DNA of 64,000 nucleotides from Gymnopus androsaceus JB14 (GCA_009733575.1 ML769385.1:485188-549187); one strand, 5' to 3'. Shown: positions 45,068 through 58,553, counted from the stretch's first letter. Notes: generated from the letters alone by a model not told the origin. Made by a program: numbers and translations.

Positions 45068-47315
45068 ATGGCGAAGCCAGCCCCCTTCTCTCACATCACT
45101 CCAGTGGTTAGTTCAACTCGTGAATTAACTTCTGTAGAGAAATTCATTGTTATAGACGATGAAGTGTTTATAGTGCAGGATCCTGACACAGAATTCGGCG
45201 GTACGGAGGCTCGGAAGAACTTGGAACGCTCTCTGTTGCGCAAACTAGACCTACGGATGTCCATCCTCATTCTAATATACATTCTAAACTGTGCGTTCAT
45301 TCGACGATAGCTGAAGCAAGCTCTCGGTTACATTGACCAGATATTGACAGGAATAACGCTGCGTATGTTCCCTCAATATTGGCCCTCAGTGTTGTTATAA
45401 CATAGACTTTATCAGTGCTGCTCGCTTACGTGGTTTTGAAGAGGACCTTCACCTCAAAGGCTCACAATTCGCGACGATTCTAAGCTCTCTATACATCGGC
45501 TATATAATCATGCAAGTGCGCGTCCTAATTCTAAATCGCATTGCTCAACTTCTAAATACCGTACCCTGCATATAGATACCATCGTAAGTCCTTGTTATGA
45601 ACCTCCCAGTTGCAATACTCATTCGCAATAACAGCAATATGTTTCTTAATTATATCGGCAAGCCGTCCTTGTATCTACCAGGTTGCATGGTAATATCTCA
45701 TGGCCTATGTTCAAGATATCCGCTGACGAATCCCTCGACAACTCATCCTCGTCGTTCTCTTCCCTCCCTCATAAATCTCAGGTGATATGGGGAGTCCTAA
45801 GCATGGCTACAGGAACTACCACCAGGTATCTTCAGCAGTACTCTCACTTTTTATACAGTGTATTGATATCTGTCTAGCTACTTTGGTGCGCTTTGCACGC
45901 GCTTCTTCCTCGGATTTGTAGAGGCAGCCTTTTTCCCTGGAGCTTTGGTTAGTGGGCAATGGTTATCCTCTCTGTCCCTCTTTGTTGATGCGGTTTCGAA
46001 CTTAGTTCCTTATCTCAGTTTGGTATAAGCGTGATGAGCTCTCTCAGCGCACTGCTTATCTGAGCTCCGGGAGCTTAATTGCTAACGCCACCGGCTCGTT
46101 GATAGCTTCAGGCATACTTGGCGCTACAGACAACGTTTTCGGCGTAGCGGCCTGGCGCTGGCTCTTCTTCATTGAAGGTGAATTGCGTTCCTTCACAGAT
46201 AGATTCGTATTGACGAAGCCTACTGTATCGAAGGAGGCCTTACAGTGCTTGTCGCCGCATTCGCCTTCTTCTGTCTCCCTAATTTCCCTGAAACATCGTC
46301 TGGATGGCTCACTCCTGCCGAGAGAATGGTCTGTTCTCTCCATGTCCCTTTTCATTGCTCACATAGTCTCGAACGTTGTTCCTTAGGTCGCAATACGGCG
46401 TATGGAGGAGGAGAATACCACAATTACTTCAAATTCCAAGGAATTGAGAGTCCAGCTGAATGGATTAATTTCGGCTGTGAGCGATCCTAGGGTCTGGTGG
46501 CTTGCAGCTACCTTGAGCTGTTTGACATTGTCTCTCTCATTCAATGCCTACTTCCCCAGCATAATGGCCACCATTGGATACAATCCCACCATCACATTGC
46601 TACTTTGTGCTCCTCCTTGGTTTGTAGCTACCGCAATTGCGATTGCTTTGTCTCGGTGGGTTTCTTCAGGTGCCTGTAAACTACTGGAGCCAATATATTA
46701 TCTACAGACATTCGGACAGAACTGGTGAACGATGCTGGCATATTACATTCACCATGTGTATCGGAATCCTAGGATTTACTTTGGCTCGTTCGACGATGAA
46801 TGCAACCATTCGCTATATTTCTCTGTGCGTCTACTACTTACACCTCGTTATCACTGAAATGGCATCTCTGACGCACCAATCAGTTTTATGATGGCACAGT
46901 AAGTTGTTGTAAAGCCTTCAACCGCGGCTCGATCCTCACCCTTTCATCCAGGTCCTACGCTGGCCACATATGTTTCTTAGCCTGGGCTAGTGGTTCTGTT
47001 TCGCAAACACCCGCCAAGCGAGCGGTTGCTTTAGCCTTGATGAACACTATCTCATCGTTAGGCAATGTATTTGGATCGTAAGAAACCTCTTCAAGCCCGT
47101 ATATTATATACTTACAACCGAATCTTTGCAGTTATATTTGGCCTACAACGTGGGGCCCAGAATATGCCCCGTCCTTTGCTATATGTACGTTTGCTAGTGC
47201 ATTGACCTTAGCAATGAGTTGGATGCTCCGGAAACATTTGGCTACCTTGAACAACACTGCCGCAAAGAAAGAGGCTCTCAACAATGAGGCTGAGGGTTAT
47301 AGATATCTTTTATGA
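45068..47315 (+). CDS. MFS permease of the anion:cation symporter (Dal5-like) family
   Basis: About ten short exons encode a 12-helix transporter of roughly 500 residues. The N-terminal cytosolic part ends NLERSLLRKLDLRMSILI, typical of allantoate/nicotinate permeases. Recognisable pieces are FEEDLHLKGSQFATILSSLY, ALCTRFFLGFVEAAFFPGAL, SVWYKRDELSQRTAYLSSG, FFIEGVLTVLVAAFAFFCLP and the post-loop FPETSSGWLTPAERMVAIRR. Helix 12 and the tail read FASALTLAMSWMLRKHL and NNEAEGYRYLL. The substrate is probably an organic acid or vitamin-like anion moved with protons at the plasma membrane. Exon borders in 45540-45880 are approximate. Confidence 0.85.
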
Positions 47316-47843
47316 CTATTACGTTTCTCATAGACGTACCAAATTAATCCAGTATATGATCTCTTCATTAGCACTTTTCCCTCGCCGTAGTAACCTCTTC
47401 TTCGACTGAGCGTACAGACTTCTAGAATTTCGACTAGATTTGTGTGTCGTTTCGTCCCGATTTCGTCCTTATGTCAAGACGAGGAATAGGGCAGTAATGA
47501 CGACGAGAATTCTACTAGTAGTAGCAGGATAGATAATATAGGCTAGGCTGAGGAGAGTCAGGTTGAGACCTAGAAGTATCTGAGTTCGTATGTAGTAGAA
47601 TGTATCATATGATCTTTTAGGCGAAGATTAGCTGTTTTGGCTGAGGCTTGGCCCGCGTGAGTGGGCCTAGATGCACACGAGAAGCGAGGCACCGGCGACT
47701 AATCTCAGTGACCGTAAGTACACCTGCGCACTTGGCAGCGCCTTCCAAGTGTGGCTGTGTGTCTCTCATATATGCGTAGTCGCTCTCGAAGTAAATTCGA
47801 ACAACTTTTCTCTTTGACCATCCTCAACTTATTCTCTGACTTT
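47316..47843. other. gene-free interval with possible repeat debris
   Basis: No coding frame recognised. An AG-rich stretch at about 47470-47600 with repeated TAGTAG and GAG motifs, and the GC-rich block at 47640-47700, look like decayed repeat sequence. Confidence 0.3.
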
Positions 47844-49326
47844 ATGTTCTGCTCAGAATCGGAGTCAACCTGGAGCGCTTTCCTAAAAAGCGCCAAGATT
47901 GCGAAAACAGAAAGCTCACAGATATCCGATCCACTCATCAAGGCTATCAACCTTCCGAAGTTACTTCCCCAGCTCATACAACACGCCTATGAAAAAAGTC
48001 TTGTCGGTGTAAATTACCAGTACCAGATCACCTTCCCTTACACATACGGCAATACGAATATAATGAGAGGGATCAACTTCACAGACGACGACCCGCAGAA
48101 ACTCGAATTTCATGCTCCGGCGTTGTGTCGGCTGTTCAATCGGCTAAAAGATGCTCTTATGCGTCCAAATGCACCCGAACTTGCTATTCGTCGTGCTATC
48201 GACGACGTCTTTGAATTAGTCTTCGTGCTCGACACTGCAGCTCCGTGCGGCACTTCAATACCTGTACGCTTTCTTCCAATATGTTTGAACTCAGTAGTTG
48301 CAAAATACTAATTGTGTCCTATCCTATGTGCAGCGTTCGAATCTCCGGTCAAGCTAGTGTACTTCGATAAACACTCACTCAGTCGCTATCCCAGCGGAGT
48401 CGCGAAAGCTGCTGGTGCCGTGGTTTTGACAATGCCAGAAAGCCTACTTCAAATTGTTACCAAGAAAAAAGCCAAAGAAAATCACTGGCGCTCAGGTGAT
48501 AACCTTCGCGCAGAGTATGCTCCCACATATGTCGAATACAAGGGTGGCCTGCAAAACAACGGTCGGCAAGCCATTCTGGATAGTGCTGCGGTTCAGGCTG
48601 TTAATCGCGTGCTTGATCTCCATGTCACCGGTTACTCCCTCAGCATACACCACAACCAGGTCGATGTAATCACTTCATGCTGGGACGAAAACCCGGGAAA
48701 TGTGAATGTGAGTCTCGGCGTGTGTTGAAATGTGAAGGTGCTTATGTTTCAACCCAGGATTTTATGTATCAATACACAAAACTCGACAATATCTTTGACT
48801 TGGCCGACGCACTAGGATTTTTGAAATTCTTCTCCTTCTTATGTCAACTACGGCAACATCATCTATTCTCATCCTCGAGCAATTATCCAACATCAGTGAC
48901 AGCAATAACATACGTGTTGGTCCAGATCCCTTTTCTTCGTCACTCCCCGTTGATGAACATCCGGCGCCGCAAAACGATCCTGATGATTCAACACCTGATA
49001 AGCCACACAATGCGAGCAGCGGAGCTGATCGTATGGTGGAAGATGATTTGGAGTTAGGTGAAGATGCCCAGAGTAATATACCCGTTGACAAATTCTGCGA
49101 GGAAGAAGAAGAGAGGATGCAAGATAGTGAAGACGATGAGGAGCAGGATTGTAAAAGAGATATCAAAGCAGCAGTGGAGGAAAAAGTTAACACCTGCGCA
49201 GTGATTGTCAAGGCAAGCGGCGCATTAATTATGTATCATCGTCTGTTTTACTCATACGTTTGGAACACAAACACCGTTTCTTACTCACGAACTGACCGTC
49301 GACCTTTAGTTGGCCATGGCTTATGA
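47844..49326 (+). CDS. unrecognised protein, frame uncertain after 48780
   Basis: Exon 1 starts MFCSESESTWSAFLKSAKIA and includes LPKLLPQLIQHAYEKSLVG and HAPALCRLFNRLKDALMRP. It joins, across an intron ending near 48333, SFESPVKLVYFDKHSLSRYP and NGRQAILDSAAVQAVNRVLD. A third exon after a GTGAGT intron reads DFMYQYTKLDNIFDLADALG. After about 48840 a second frame, acidic and Ser/Asp-rich (NDPDDSTPDKPHNASSG, FCEEEEERMQDSEDDEE), looks more protein-like than the first, so a splice site or frame break is missing. Likely soluble; family not recognised. Confidence 0.4.
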
Positions 49327-50634
49327 TGTTTTTGTTCGAGCCATATATACCTGTAAGTCCAGTCACCGTCAGTGGTCACTCATATTGTCCCATTACGAGG
49401 TTACATTCTTGAATGTATTTTGGGAATTCATTGTGTTGATTTTGGGTGATGGATGAGCTTGTTTATGCCATCGACATTCCGCAGAAGTAGTATGTTTCGT
49501 TCCTCTATGACGCGCGTTGTTATATGTTCATGATACACCTCGTGCGCCGATATTGCGGGGTGCAGCTAAGCCCTCTTAAAGGAGACCAATGGTGCTGTTG
49601 GAACTTTTGCAGCCGCCTTGCCAATCAATGTCTTGCACAAACTAAGCACAACGCCACTGGATTTTGGAATAGTGAGGTACAGTGTGGAGGTTGCACTATG
49701 ATGTTGCTGGTGAGGTACTTATCATGATGCATACGGGTAACCTCAGTCTTCTAGAGCCTCCTCCTGCCGACTTGATAAAAGATGTGTTGCGTGCTTTAAC
49801 ACGGTCCTGATGAAAATATGCTGTGTCTACGAAAAGTAAAGCCCATAGCAAGACCAATCTTGCTTTCCCTGGTCCCGATACTATTAATGCGACAGCAGCG
49901 TGTGGTTGTCCAGCCGTCAGTCTTGCGCTGACTTGGAGTACGAGGCATGAACTCAGAGATTCATAATGTGCTTCCAGTACATCAGCTCTAGTCGAGACAA
50001 AAGGACCACATAGATGAGACTTCGCAGCCCATTTTAAAAATGTTCATCGCTTCGGAAATTATTATGTATATACAATATTTTCTACGGTGTCCAAAGAGAA
50101 CAGATAACAACCACAAAACTGCAAATCCATCACGAAAATAACATTGTCCTTATTGTGACTTAGCAATAATATCCTCATACATAACACTTCCACTCAAAGA
50201 GCACCGTATCAGTGTCCAGGAGTGGTGTTCTTGTTGAACAAGTCATGGTAAATTTATTCTTGGGAAATGGAGCTGAACCGGCACGAAATATGACTGAACT
50301 CGAATTCGAAGTTGTGGGTGGGTGCATTGTCAATCCAATCAATCCAATCGTGCTGCAAGGTTGGATTTCAAGTTTTGCAGCCTCGCCGATGCAGGTCTTA
50401 CACGAACTGCCCATCGACTGATAGGTGTAAACATCGATGATAAGCTACACGAAGATGAGTCCATGGTGAGAAGAAGAAAAAACAACAAGCAAAGACTCAT
50501 CCACTATAGCATCCGGCGGGCAAACTTCGGCTTCAGCTGACTTGCGGTCCGGGTTTCTCTCCGACGTTCTTCCATGATGATCTGGTCATTGTCATCTCTG
50601 CTTTTCTTCCTTAACTTTAACCTTAAGCACTGGG
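49327..50634. other. gene-free interval
   Basis: About 1.3 kb with short open frames only. The frames at 50175-50421 on both strands were examined; neither joins to flanking exons in phase. The direct repeat AATCCAATC is seen at 50333-50350. The right end should hold the promoter of the mannosidase gene. Confidence 0.4.
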
Positions 50635-53600
50635 ATGAAGAATATCACGATTAATGACTGGACTTTTACTCAAGTCGGAGGCGGTAAAGGGACCAAACAA
50701 GATGAATATTTGCAAGCAATCGGGCCCACAACCGTTCACGTCGAGCTCTTGAAAGCAAAACGAATTCCCGATCCAGTGAGTCGTTGTTGGTAGTCAGGTC
50801 TAGCTAATCAAGCTCAAATACGCGTTCAGTTCATCGGGCTTGCCGAACACGACGTTCAATGTCAGTCCATGTGAACAGATTATCTCTAAGTGCTCATCCA
50901 TAACACAGGGATCGGCGAAAGCGATTGGATTTTCAAGTCACTTTTTACAGTCTCAGAAGATGACCTTCAATCTTCCAAACAGGTTGATCTAATATTTGAA
51001 GGCTTGGACACTTTTGCCAGTTGCATCTTGGTAGGTTCTTTCCTCCGAGTCCTAAAGACGCGGGATCTAACCAATTGCGAACCTCCGAAGAATGGAGAAC
51101 AAATACTTGAGTGAGATACCTTCTGTCCCGCATCAATTACGACCAACTTACATTTACCAGAACTGAGAATCAATTTGTGGGTTATCGGGCCAACGTTTTA
51201 CACCACCTAAAGCCGGGACAAAACGAACTGGTGTTGAACTTTAGCAGCGCCTTCAAAAAGGTTGCCTTTGATACTCTGGTATGAATACAATGTTTGGCTC
51301 ATCATTATCCAGGGCCGCGATCTTGAAAAACAGAATGGGAAGCTCAATCTATGGAACGGGGACAGTAGTCGTCTTCATGTAGGTTTTTTTCCTCCCAGAC
51401 CGTCCTTATAGTTGAGCCGCCTCTTCTCAGGTTCGCAAGGCCCAATACAAGTACGCTTGATCATCCGACTTCAGGGAGCCCAAAATAATCTCACTCTCGT
51501 TCAGCTACGGCTGGGATTGGGGCCCAATCCTAATGACCGTTGGACCGTGGAAGCCAGTCTATCTTGAGCTCTACAAGAACAGAATATCAGATCTCGACAT
51601 ACGGAGTGAAGTTTCCGAGAGTCTGGATGTGAAGATGACGGTGGACATGACTTTTTTTGATAATACAGCGGGACAAGCGACCATTACGCTCAAAGCACCC
51701 GACGGTACCATCGTCGCCTCAGACAACAATCTCCGAACCAATGAGGGAAAGAGACGCGTCGCATTTTCGTTCGCGGAGGGAGAACTGCAACTCTGGTACC
51801 CTGTCGGTTATGGTGAACAGCCCATTTATACCGTAGAGGCGGATCTTACCGATGAAGTGCGTACGTTTAGTTTTTACCTGTGTTTTAGACATTGATCTCC
51901 TTTTACAGAATGGCACACTGCTCGATTCAAAAACGCAGAAAGTGGGATTCAGACGGGCAATTGTTGTTCAAGAAAAGCTCGTAGATCAACCAGGGCTGTC
52001 GTTTTTCTTTGAGGTTAATAACGTCCCGCTGTTTGCTGGAGGCTCAAACTGGATTCCGGGTGATTCTTTTGTGTGTACATTTTATTGTTCCAGTTTACTT
52101 GTGTTGATCTTTCCTTAGCTCACAACGTAAGAAAGCATTCGCGTTAGATTTATTGATCTTTATAACAGTTATATAGGATGAATTCGGATAGATATAGAGC
52201 TTGGCTGAAACTTCTGGTGGAAGGAAACCAGGTTGGTCAATATCTTCTCTTTGTGTTCGACTACTGGAATACTTGTCAGAACATGATACGTGTATGGGGA
52301 GGTGGAATTTACGAGGCTGATGTCTTCTACGACATTTGCGATGGTAAGTGTGGATTTATCGCAGATAATATTTATTAGTGATCTCATTCAATGTTACAGA
52401 AATGGGAATTCTTGTATGGTTCGTCGTTTGAAATTTTTGGCATTGGCAAGAGAACTGAGCTAACACAGGCAAGACTTTATGTTTGGCTGTGGCCAGGTCA
52501 GTTTGTCCTTTTTACCTTTCACTTCTGATTGCTAAAGAAAATTCTAGTACCCCGCGTATGACTCTTTTCTTGCTCTTGTTAAAGACGAGGCAGAGTACAA
52601 CGTGAAGAGGCTGCGTCATCATCCTTCTCTCTGCATCTTTGCAGGAAACAATGAAGGTAAATAGCACTACTTTTCCTGCGAAGATTATTTGAGAGTAGTT
52701 CTTTAGATTACCAAATTGCTGAATCCCTGAATCTCGAGCTTAACTACGATGATGAGACCTCGGACTTCCGCAAAACGAATTTCCCTGCCAGACATATATA
52801 TGAACGAGTTCTTCCAGAAATTGTAGGACGCCTTTCGAATATCCACTATCACAGGTCTTCTCCGTACAGCGGCCAAGGGAAAATTACAACGGATCGCACA
52901 TTCGGTGGTACGCAGCATCTACTTACGTTCTCCCACTACCTCACTGATAGATACGACATATACTAGATCTACACCAGGTAAAATTCTTCTGCGCAGCATC
53001 CACATTGTCGCTGACATGGCAAAAATGCAGTGGAACGTCTGGCATGGGACGCAAGAACCATGGACAAAGTGGGATATTCTATCAGGTTAAATGCGTGTCG
53101 TCGCCTTTTTGAATATCGTACTCATATTGGCTGGGCCGTCAGGACGATTTGTCTCGGAGTTCGGAATGGAGGGTTATCCCAATATCCGTACTGTCGACTA
53201 TTGGCTCGGAGGAGAAACGCGAGAGCGCTTTCCTCAATCACGAATTAACAATAGCCATAACAAAGGTACTGCCCTACCGCCGTTCTCTAAAATTGTGCTG
53301 TATGCTTAGTTTAATTTTCAGCGGATGGTTTCGAAAGGCGGCTAGAGCTGTATCTCGTGGAGAATTTCAAGGTATGCTTATATTTGCTTAACTGAATACG
53401 TTTGTGCACTGAATCCACTTTGCTTTAGCATTCATTCGAGATGGAAAGGTATAGTACTCTGGCGTATCTTCTACATCCTGTGTTAAATAATAATATCCCC
53501 TCTAGTTACGTTTATGCGACCCAAATAATGCAAGCCGAATGTCTGGCCAGTGCCTACCGTCTGTGGAGACGCAACTGGGCTGGCAAAGGAAAGGAATATA

Positions 53601-54478
53601 CCGCAGGGGCGTTGGTATGGTGTGTGGAACCTCCATCTAGTGCTACAACTTGCCATTTCTGACAAATCGCTTATAGGCAATTGAACGACTGCTGGCCGAC
53701 GACCAGTTGGAGCATCGCTGATTACTTCCTTCGACCCAAGCCCGCCTATTTCGCAATTTCTCGCGAGCTTCGTCCTTACACCGTTGGTATAACCAGAAAA
53801 GAAGTTACCACATTTCTAGACGACAGAGCAGCCGCGGACTTTACGATTCATACTGTGATCGAGTTATGGGGCACCAATAGCACTTTGACCGAAAAGAAGG
53901 TCACTGTCGAGTTCTTGAACCATGACCTCCACGATGCTACATTCAAAGATGGCTGGACAAAGTTCGTAGCACACGAGCCTTTGTTACCTATTCTCGCTGA
54001 TTCTCTCGTAGAACTGTGACCCTATCTCCGAATTCCAGCACTGAGATCTTCTCGGGAGGGATCCATGCGCTACCAGAAAGAACTTTGAAGAGCCAGATTC
54101 CCAAGGTCATCGTTGTGTCTGCTCGCTTGCTGGATGGAGACGGCACAGTCCTTGCACGCTACTCAAATTGGCAAGTTTTGTGCCAAATTCATTATTGAAG
54201 ACTAGCATTTACTCCTAGTGTATAGGCCGGAGCCCTACAAATTCATTGACTTCCCCAAGGACTCTGGATTCAAGGTCCAAGTGGCTTCGGATGGTGAATC
54301 CGTGACGCTGTCCTCGAAAGTACCAGTCAAGGGTGTCATTCTTGACGCGGAAGGCGAAGACGTGAAATGGAGCGACCAAGCAATCGACTTGATACCCGGG
54401 GATGAACAAGTAGTTCAAGCTATCGGACTCAAGGGCCGTATTGTTCAGGCCAGGCATATTGGAGATGAAACGGCATGA
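50635..54478 (+). CDS. beta-mannosidase, GH2 (intracellular type B)
   Basis: About 14 exons encode a protein of roughly 850 residues without signal peptide (MKNITINDWTFTQVGGG). Order of parts: sugar-binding domain (GIGESDWIFKSLFTVSEDD), KAQYNYGWDWGP, immunoglobulin-like domain, then the TIM barrel with GGSNWIPGDSF, RVWGGGIYEADVFYDICDE and WQDFMFGCGQYPAY. The acid/base glutamate is in FAGNNEDYQ and the nucleophile in RFVSEFGMEGYP. WQLNDCWPTTSWSIADY marks the substrate site. The enzyme removes terminal beta-mannose from manno-oligosaccharides or N-glycan fragments in the cytosol. The very large number of short introns is notable; all main blocks join in phase. Confidence 0.92.
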
Positions 54479-54717
54479 AGAAGAGTGGATTGTACGTTGA
54501 TGTCTATGGTTAGCGCATATGGCTATCAATTAATCACCTGGATGTGCAAGTACAGTAATAAGAGAATAAGAATATGCGATACAAATGGAACCCAGGTAGC
54601 ATAATTGAACGATAAAGCGCCAGCATGTGTCTAAAGAAACTGTAAGTAAATCGGAGAGGATCGAGAGGTGGCGAAAATATGGTTGCCATAGTGTATATTA
54701 GAGGAGGAAAGAAAGTG

Positions 54718-55576
54718 TTACATGATAACACAGCGGTTCTGGACTGGAGGTTCTCCAGTATTCGGTGCTCGTTTCTCTATTTCTGCTAGGCAATGCTAAG
54801 AGGTAAATGGGAAATGAGACGAGAGACGCAAATGATGACCGAAGAACACGCACTTCAAAGACTTTGCCTAATAAGAGGATGCGTATATCAGTATTTGAAT
54901 TCATACACCGAGGAGGCGTACTGGTACGTACCGACATTAAGATTGGTCTTTGCACTAGTCTCAACCCATGCTGCGTTGAGTTCTTGGGCCAACTTCTGGC
55001 CCTCTTGCGGGGTGACTTGCCGACTACAGAAGGCTATTTAGCAAACTAGCACCAAATGACGCACGTAGCAGGCGTACCTTGATTCTAAATCAACCTTGGA
55101 GCCAACAACGACGCAAGGAATGTCCGTTACGCCACAAAACCCAATGATCTTGTCGTACACGATTTGGATCATGTCGAAGGAAGCTTTGGATGTGACCGAG
55201 TAGACCAGCACGTATCCATGGATGCCAATGGCATGCTTCGAGTTTAGGATTGAAAATTCATCCTATGAATCATGTTTAGCAATGTTATAGGGAGTAGTAG
55301 TGGAATAGACTCACTTGACCGGCGGTATCAATGACCTCGCAGTCGAACTCTGTGCCTTTGTACTTGACGCTTTTCGTGAAAGTAGCTTCAATGGTGGGAT
55401 AGTATTCAGAGACGAATCGATTCTCAGAGAATTGGATGACTAGAGACGATTTTCCTGCAAAGCGATATAATATGAGCAAGGATTTTATGACGTAGGACAG
55501 CAGAGTGATAAGTACCAACTGAACGAGAACCCAAGACAGCGATCTTTCTCTTCTTCAGGTTCTCAGCGGGGGCCAT
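54718..55576 (-). CDS. RHB1: Rheb-type small GTPase
   Basis: Five or six exons encode about 185 residues. P-loop GSRSVGKSSL, switch I YYPTIEATFTK, switch II DTAGQDEFSILNSKHAIGI, and ETSAK are present, and the tail ends NRCVIM, a CaaX box for farnesylation. The Rheb-specific Arg/Ser at the P-loop (SRSVG, not GAGG) supports Rheb rather than Ras. The guanine-specificity motif reads GSKVDLESS, with Ser in place of the usual Asn of NKxD. Rheb in its GTP form activates TORC1 at the vacuole and endomembranes. Start MAPAENLKKRKIAVLGSRS at 55576. Confidence 0.9.
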
Positions 55577-56139
55577 AGTGTACAGATTTGAAAGGAGGGA
55601 TGAAAGTGTAAGTCAAGGGACGGAATTGCTGGATTGCGACGTAAAATAAATGCCTTTAAATAAGGCAACAGTGACGAAAGAAGAGGTTGTGAATTGGTGC
55701 GTCTCCAATTTCGCCGAGCAGAAGCGGGAACGTGAGTGGACCGAAATTGAAGTCCTAGGAAGAGTATAAATACGTTTGCTGATTATTGTGGTTGTAAATT
55801 GAAGCCCCTCAGGCGTCCCTATGTGCGCTAATGAAACTGCGGGAACCGACGCTCTTTGCATGTCGCGTGATGAATTTGGTCCGCATAAAATGGAGAGGAT
55901 GACTTAGGCACCAGAATACGAACAGCGTCTGCACGTAAATTCTAGTAGCTATTCCCATGCAATATTTATATGATATACTTCCACCGACATAAGTCAACCG
56001 ACACAAGTATGTAAGTACATGATCCTACCGAACGTCTGACCGAACGCCCGTATTAACCGTCAAATATGCTTTAGATGCAATGAAGCTTGAAGATCCGCGC
56101 CTCCAGACGGAGGGAACGCAGTCCCATGAACCAGTGTCG

Positions 56140-57862
56140 CTAGAAGGAGTAGACATGTAGAGCAGCATTGTCTCCCTCCTGTTATATAAAAGGTAAGCTC
56201 GACATCGCCTATAGATCCGGACACTCACAGTCACAAAAACCAAAGCATCCTCAACTAGCATAACAGCCTCCACGCTTTTGAGCGGGATTTTTCCTGTTCT
56301 TATCCGACCCGGCATACTAGAACAAACGGGCTCCTTTCCAAAGACCTTCTCTACGACAGTGCCTTCGGTCAAGTACACCGTCTCTGGTCGTCTCTCTCCC
56401 TTCTCGAGATCATACCTCACACCCAACTTCGTAAAATCAAATAGGCGGAAGGTCTCAGTGCCAGCATCGTAAACCGAAGCCATCATACCGTGGACATAGC
56501 ACACCCAAACATCCGAAAAATTAATCGGCAGTAGCCGTGTATTTTGCGGGCCCCATTGATTCCACTGAAGAAAGTCTTCTTCTTTCGAACGTCCATGGCG
56601 AAAATGGTAAATTAGAACGGAGAGTGGAACAAAGAGCGCATAATTCACATCTTCATCTTGCTGGTTTAAGAGGCGATAGTTGATCACTATTAGGCGGTCA
56701 TCTAGAGAGGTAGCGAAAGGGACGTTCGACTCTGAATGCCAATCCCTAGATGTTGGAGGACTTTCCGAAACGATATCGAGGGCGTAAATGTCGAATTCCA
56801 AGGGAGGAGATGGGAGATGGAGAGAATAACCGTCGCCGACTTCTTCATCATGAATGTCTATGAGAACAATCTCTGCAAGGACCGTGTCTTCAGACTCGTT
56901 GGAGACACAGCTGAGCATGATCAGAGTGCTGGTGAGAAAGGTGAAAGAAGTAACCTGCGGAAAGTGCTATGGAAAACGCTTCCTTCGTCAGCCTTGGATT
57001 TCAAGTCATCAGAAAATGGTTTCACTTTGACCATGGTTCCTGTTTCCCAATTCCAAATGGTAAGTTCAGTGTCATCCGAGTCGAATTCGGGGGAAAACAT
57101 GATGGCCATATGATCGTCCAGGATTCGAATATCATAACTCCAAGCATCCCCCATCGACTTTGTGTCCACCCGGATTTCAGGCTGTCGGGCCTTGGGATGA
57201 GGTCTGCCCGTCTCAAGTGATAGAAAGTGCACTGTGAAAGATGTTGCACGGTTTCTGTAGACGTAATGAATACACGGAAGGAATTAATGAGCGGTATTCT
57301 TACAAGAGGTCTACTCTGGTAACAGCCACCAATAGGTCTGCAGAAGGATCCATCGAAAAGTCCCCTACTTTGAAATCAAGAGGGATCTGCCACTCTCGAT
57401 GGGCGATCCCTCTGTGAATCGATGGAAACCGAACTAGTTTGAGGTAAGTGTCTTCAGGACTGTAGCTGTACAGTCCAAGCACACCGCCGATAAGCTCCCA
57501 AAGGCGAACAGAGCTTACAGAGTAGGACAGTGGTTCCTGGGACCATCTTAGATGACTCCAAGCGTCCTGATGTGCTTTGAGCATATCGAGCCGCACGGCG
57601 GTGGTATAAGTAGCAGAAGAGCCATCGGTCATGCCGGCTGCTGCTAATTTTGCTGCTAGTTCTAAGAGCAAAGAATCCTTTAACAGAGAGTTCATGCCAC
57701 GGCAGACCTAAGGTATTACCGAGATCACCTCATATTGCCGCGAAAAAAGCATTAAACATACTGTACCTCTGTGCAACGCAATAGGCTGTGAAAATCCAGC
57801 TCTTCCAGGATGAGATATATCAGCTCTGTAGGGAGACAAATCCAACGGCAAGACTTGCTCAT
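56140..57862 (-). CDS. F-box protein
   Basis: Four or five exons encode about 520 residues. Exon 1 and the following junction give the F-box: CLPTELIYLILEELDFHSLL, then RCTE|VCRGMNSLLKDSLLLE. An F-box binds Skp1 and so links a substrate to an SCF ubiquitin ligase. The rest is a beta-rich region of the kind common in agaricomycete F-box proteins (WNWETGTMVK, LIVINYRLLNQQDEDVNYAL), perhaps a propeller. An intron with donor after GTMVK (about 57049) and acceptor CCGCAG near 56955 restores the frame to TSFTFLTSTLIMLSC. The last exon ends NAALHVYSF at 56140. Substrate unknown. Confidence 0.75.
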
Positions 57863-58048
57863 GGTGGTCGATTTAGACGGAAGGAGCGGAAAACAAGCCG
57901 ATCAGTACACGATCACGTTGCTCTTGTTCAGGCGCTTTTATATTATTCTCTCAGACCAAGACTCCTTCATTCGACTCCCACTCAGAGCCAGCTTCAGCTC
58001 AGCTTTTCTACTCTTTACACAAAAGAAACCGCTTATTCTTCGAGTCTA

Positions 58049-58553
58049 ATGTCTGCTACCAGTACGCCAAACGACTCTCCCGTCGTCCAACCTCTTCATA
58101 ATCCAGCTAATGCTGCTCACGTCGTGGTGCCACAAGCACCGCTGGGAAACGTCGTAAACCAGGTGCCAGGAGCGGGAACGGGACTCGGAGCAAAGGCTTT
58201 GCTGGCCAAGAAGATGGCGAATCAGTTAGTTTTTTTGTGTGTGATTCTAGTTCAATACTCAATTTCAACAGAAGTGCTGCCTACCACTCGCCTACAGACA
58301 ATCTCATGACACCTGTAACTCGAAAGCTTTCCGCTGCCAAGAAGAAGCACTTTTCCAAGTAAGTGCGATTGTTGTCGTAGACGATCTTCTTTACTGACAT
58401 TTGAACGGAAACAGAGGGCCGGCGAAATCTGCTCAATTGTTCGCTCAGAAAGAGGAAAACAGTAGCGAGACCGAAGAGCAGGATGCATCGCCAGCAGAAC
58501 CAGCAGAATCAGACAAGATGGAGCTCGATAATGACGATGAAAATCCGTTCTAG
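58049..58553 (+). CDS. Spo12-like cell-cycle protein
   Basis: Three exons give about 135 residues. The Spo12 signature SPTDNLMTPVTRKLSAAKKK is present in the second exon, followed by HFSKG. The N-terminus is Pro/Ala-rich and the C-terminus acidic (DKMELDNDDENPF). In yeast Spo12 is a small nucleolar/nuclear protein of the FEAR pathway that promotes Cdc14 release and exit from mitosis; the same role is inferred. Introns at about 58225-58271 and 58358-58413, both with clear AG acceptors. It is divergent from the F-box gene, with 186 bp between starts. Confidence 0.75.

Noticed and set aside
50175..50421. Small secreted or lectin-like gene on the minus strand
   Set aside because: A possible intron gives a readable exon (HDWIDWIDNAPTHNF) but no upstream exon joins in phase.
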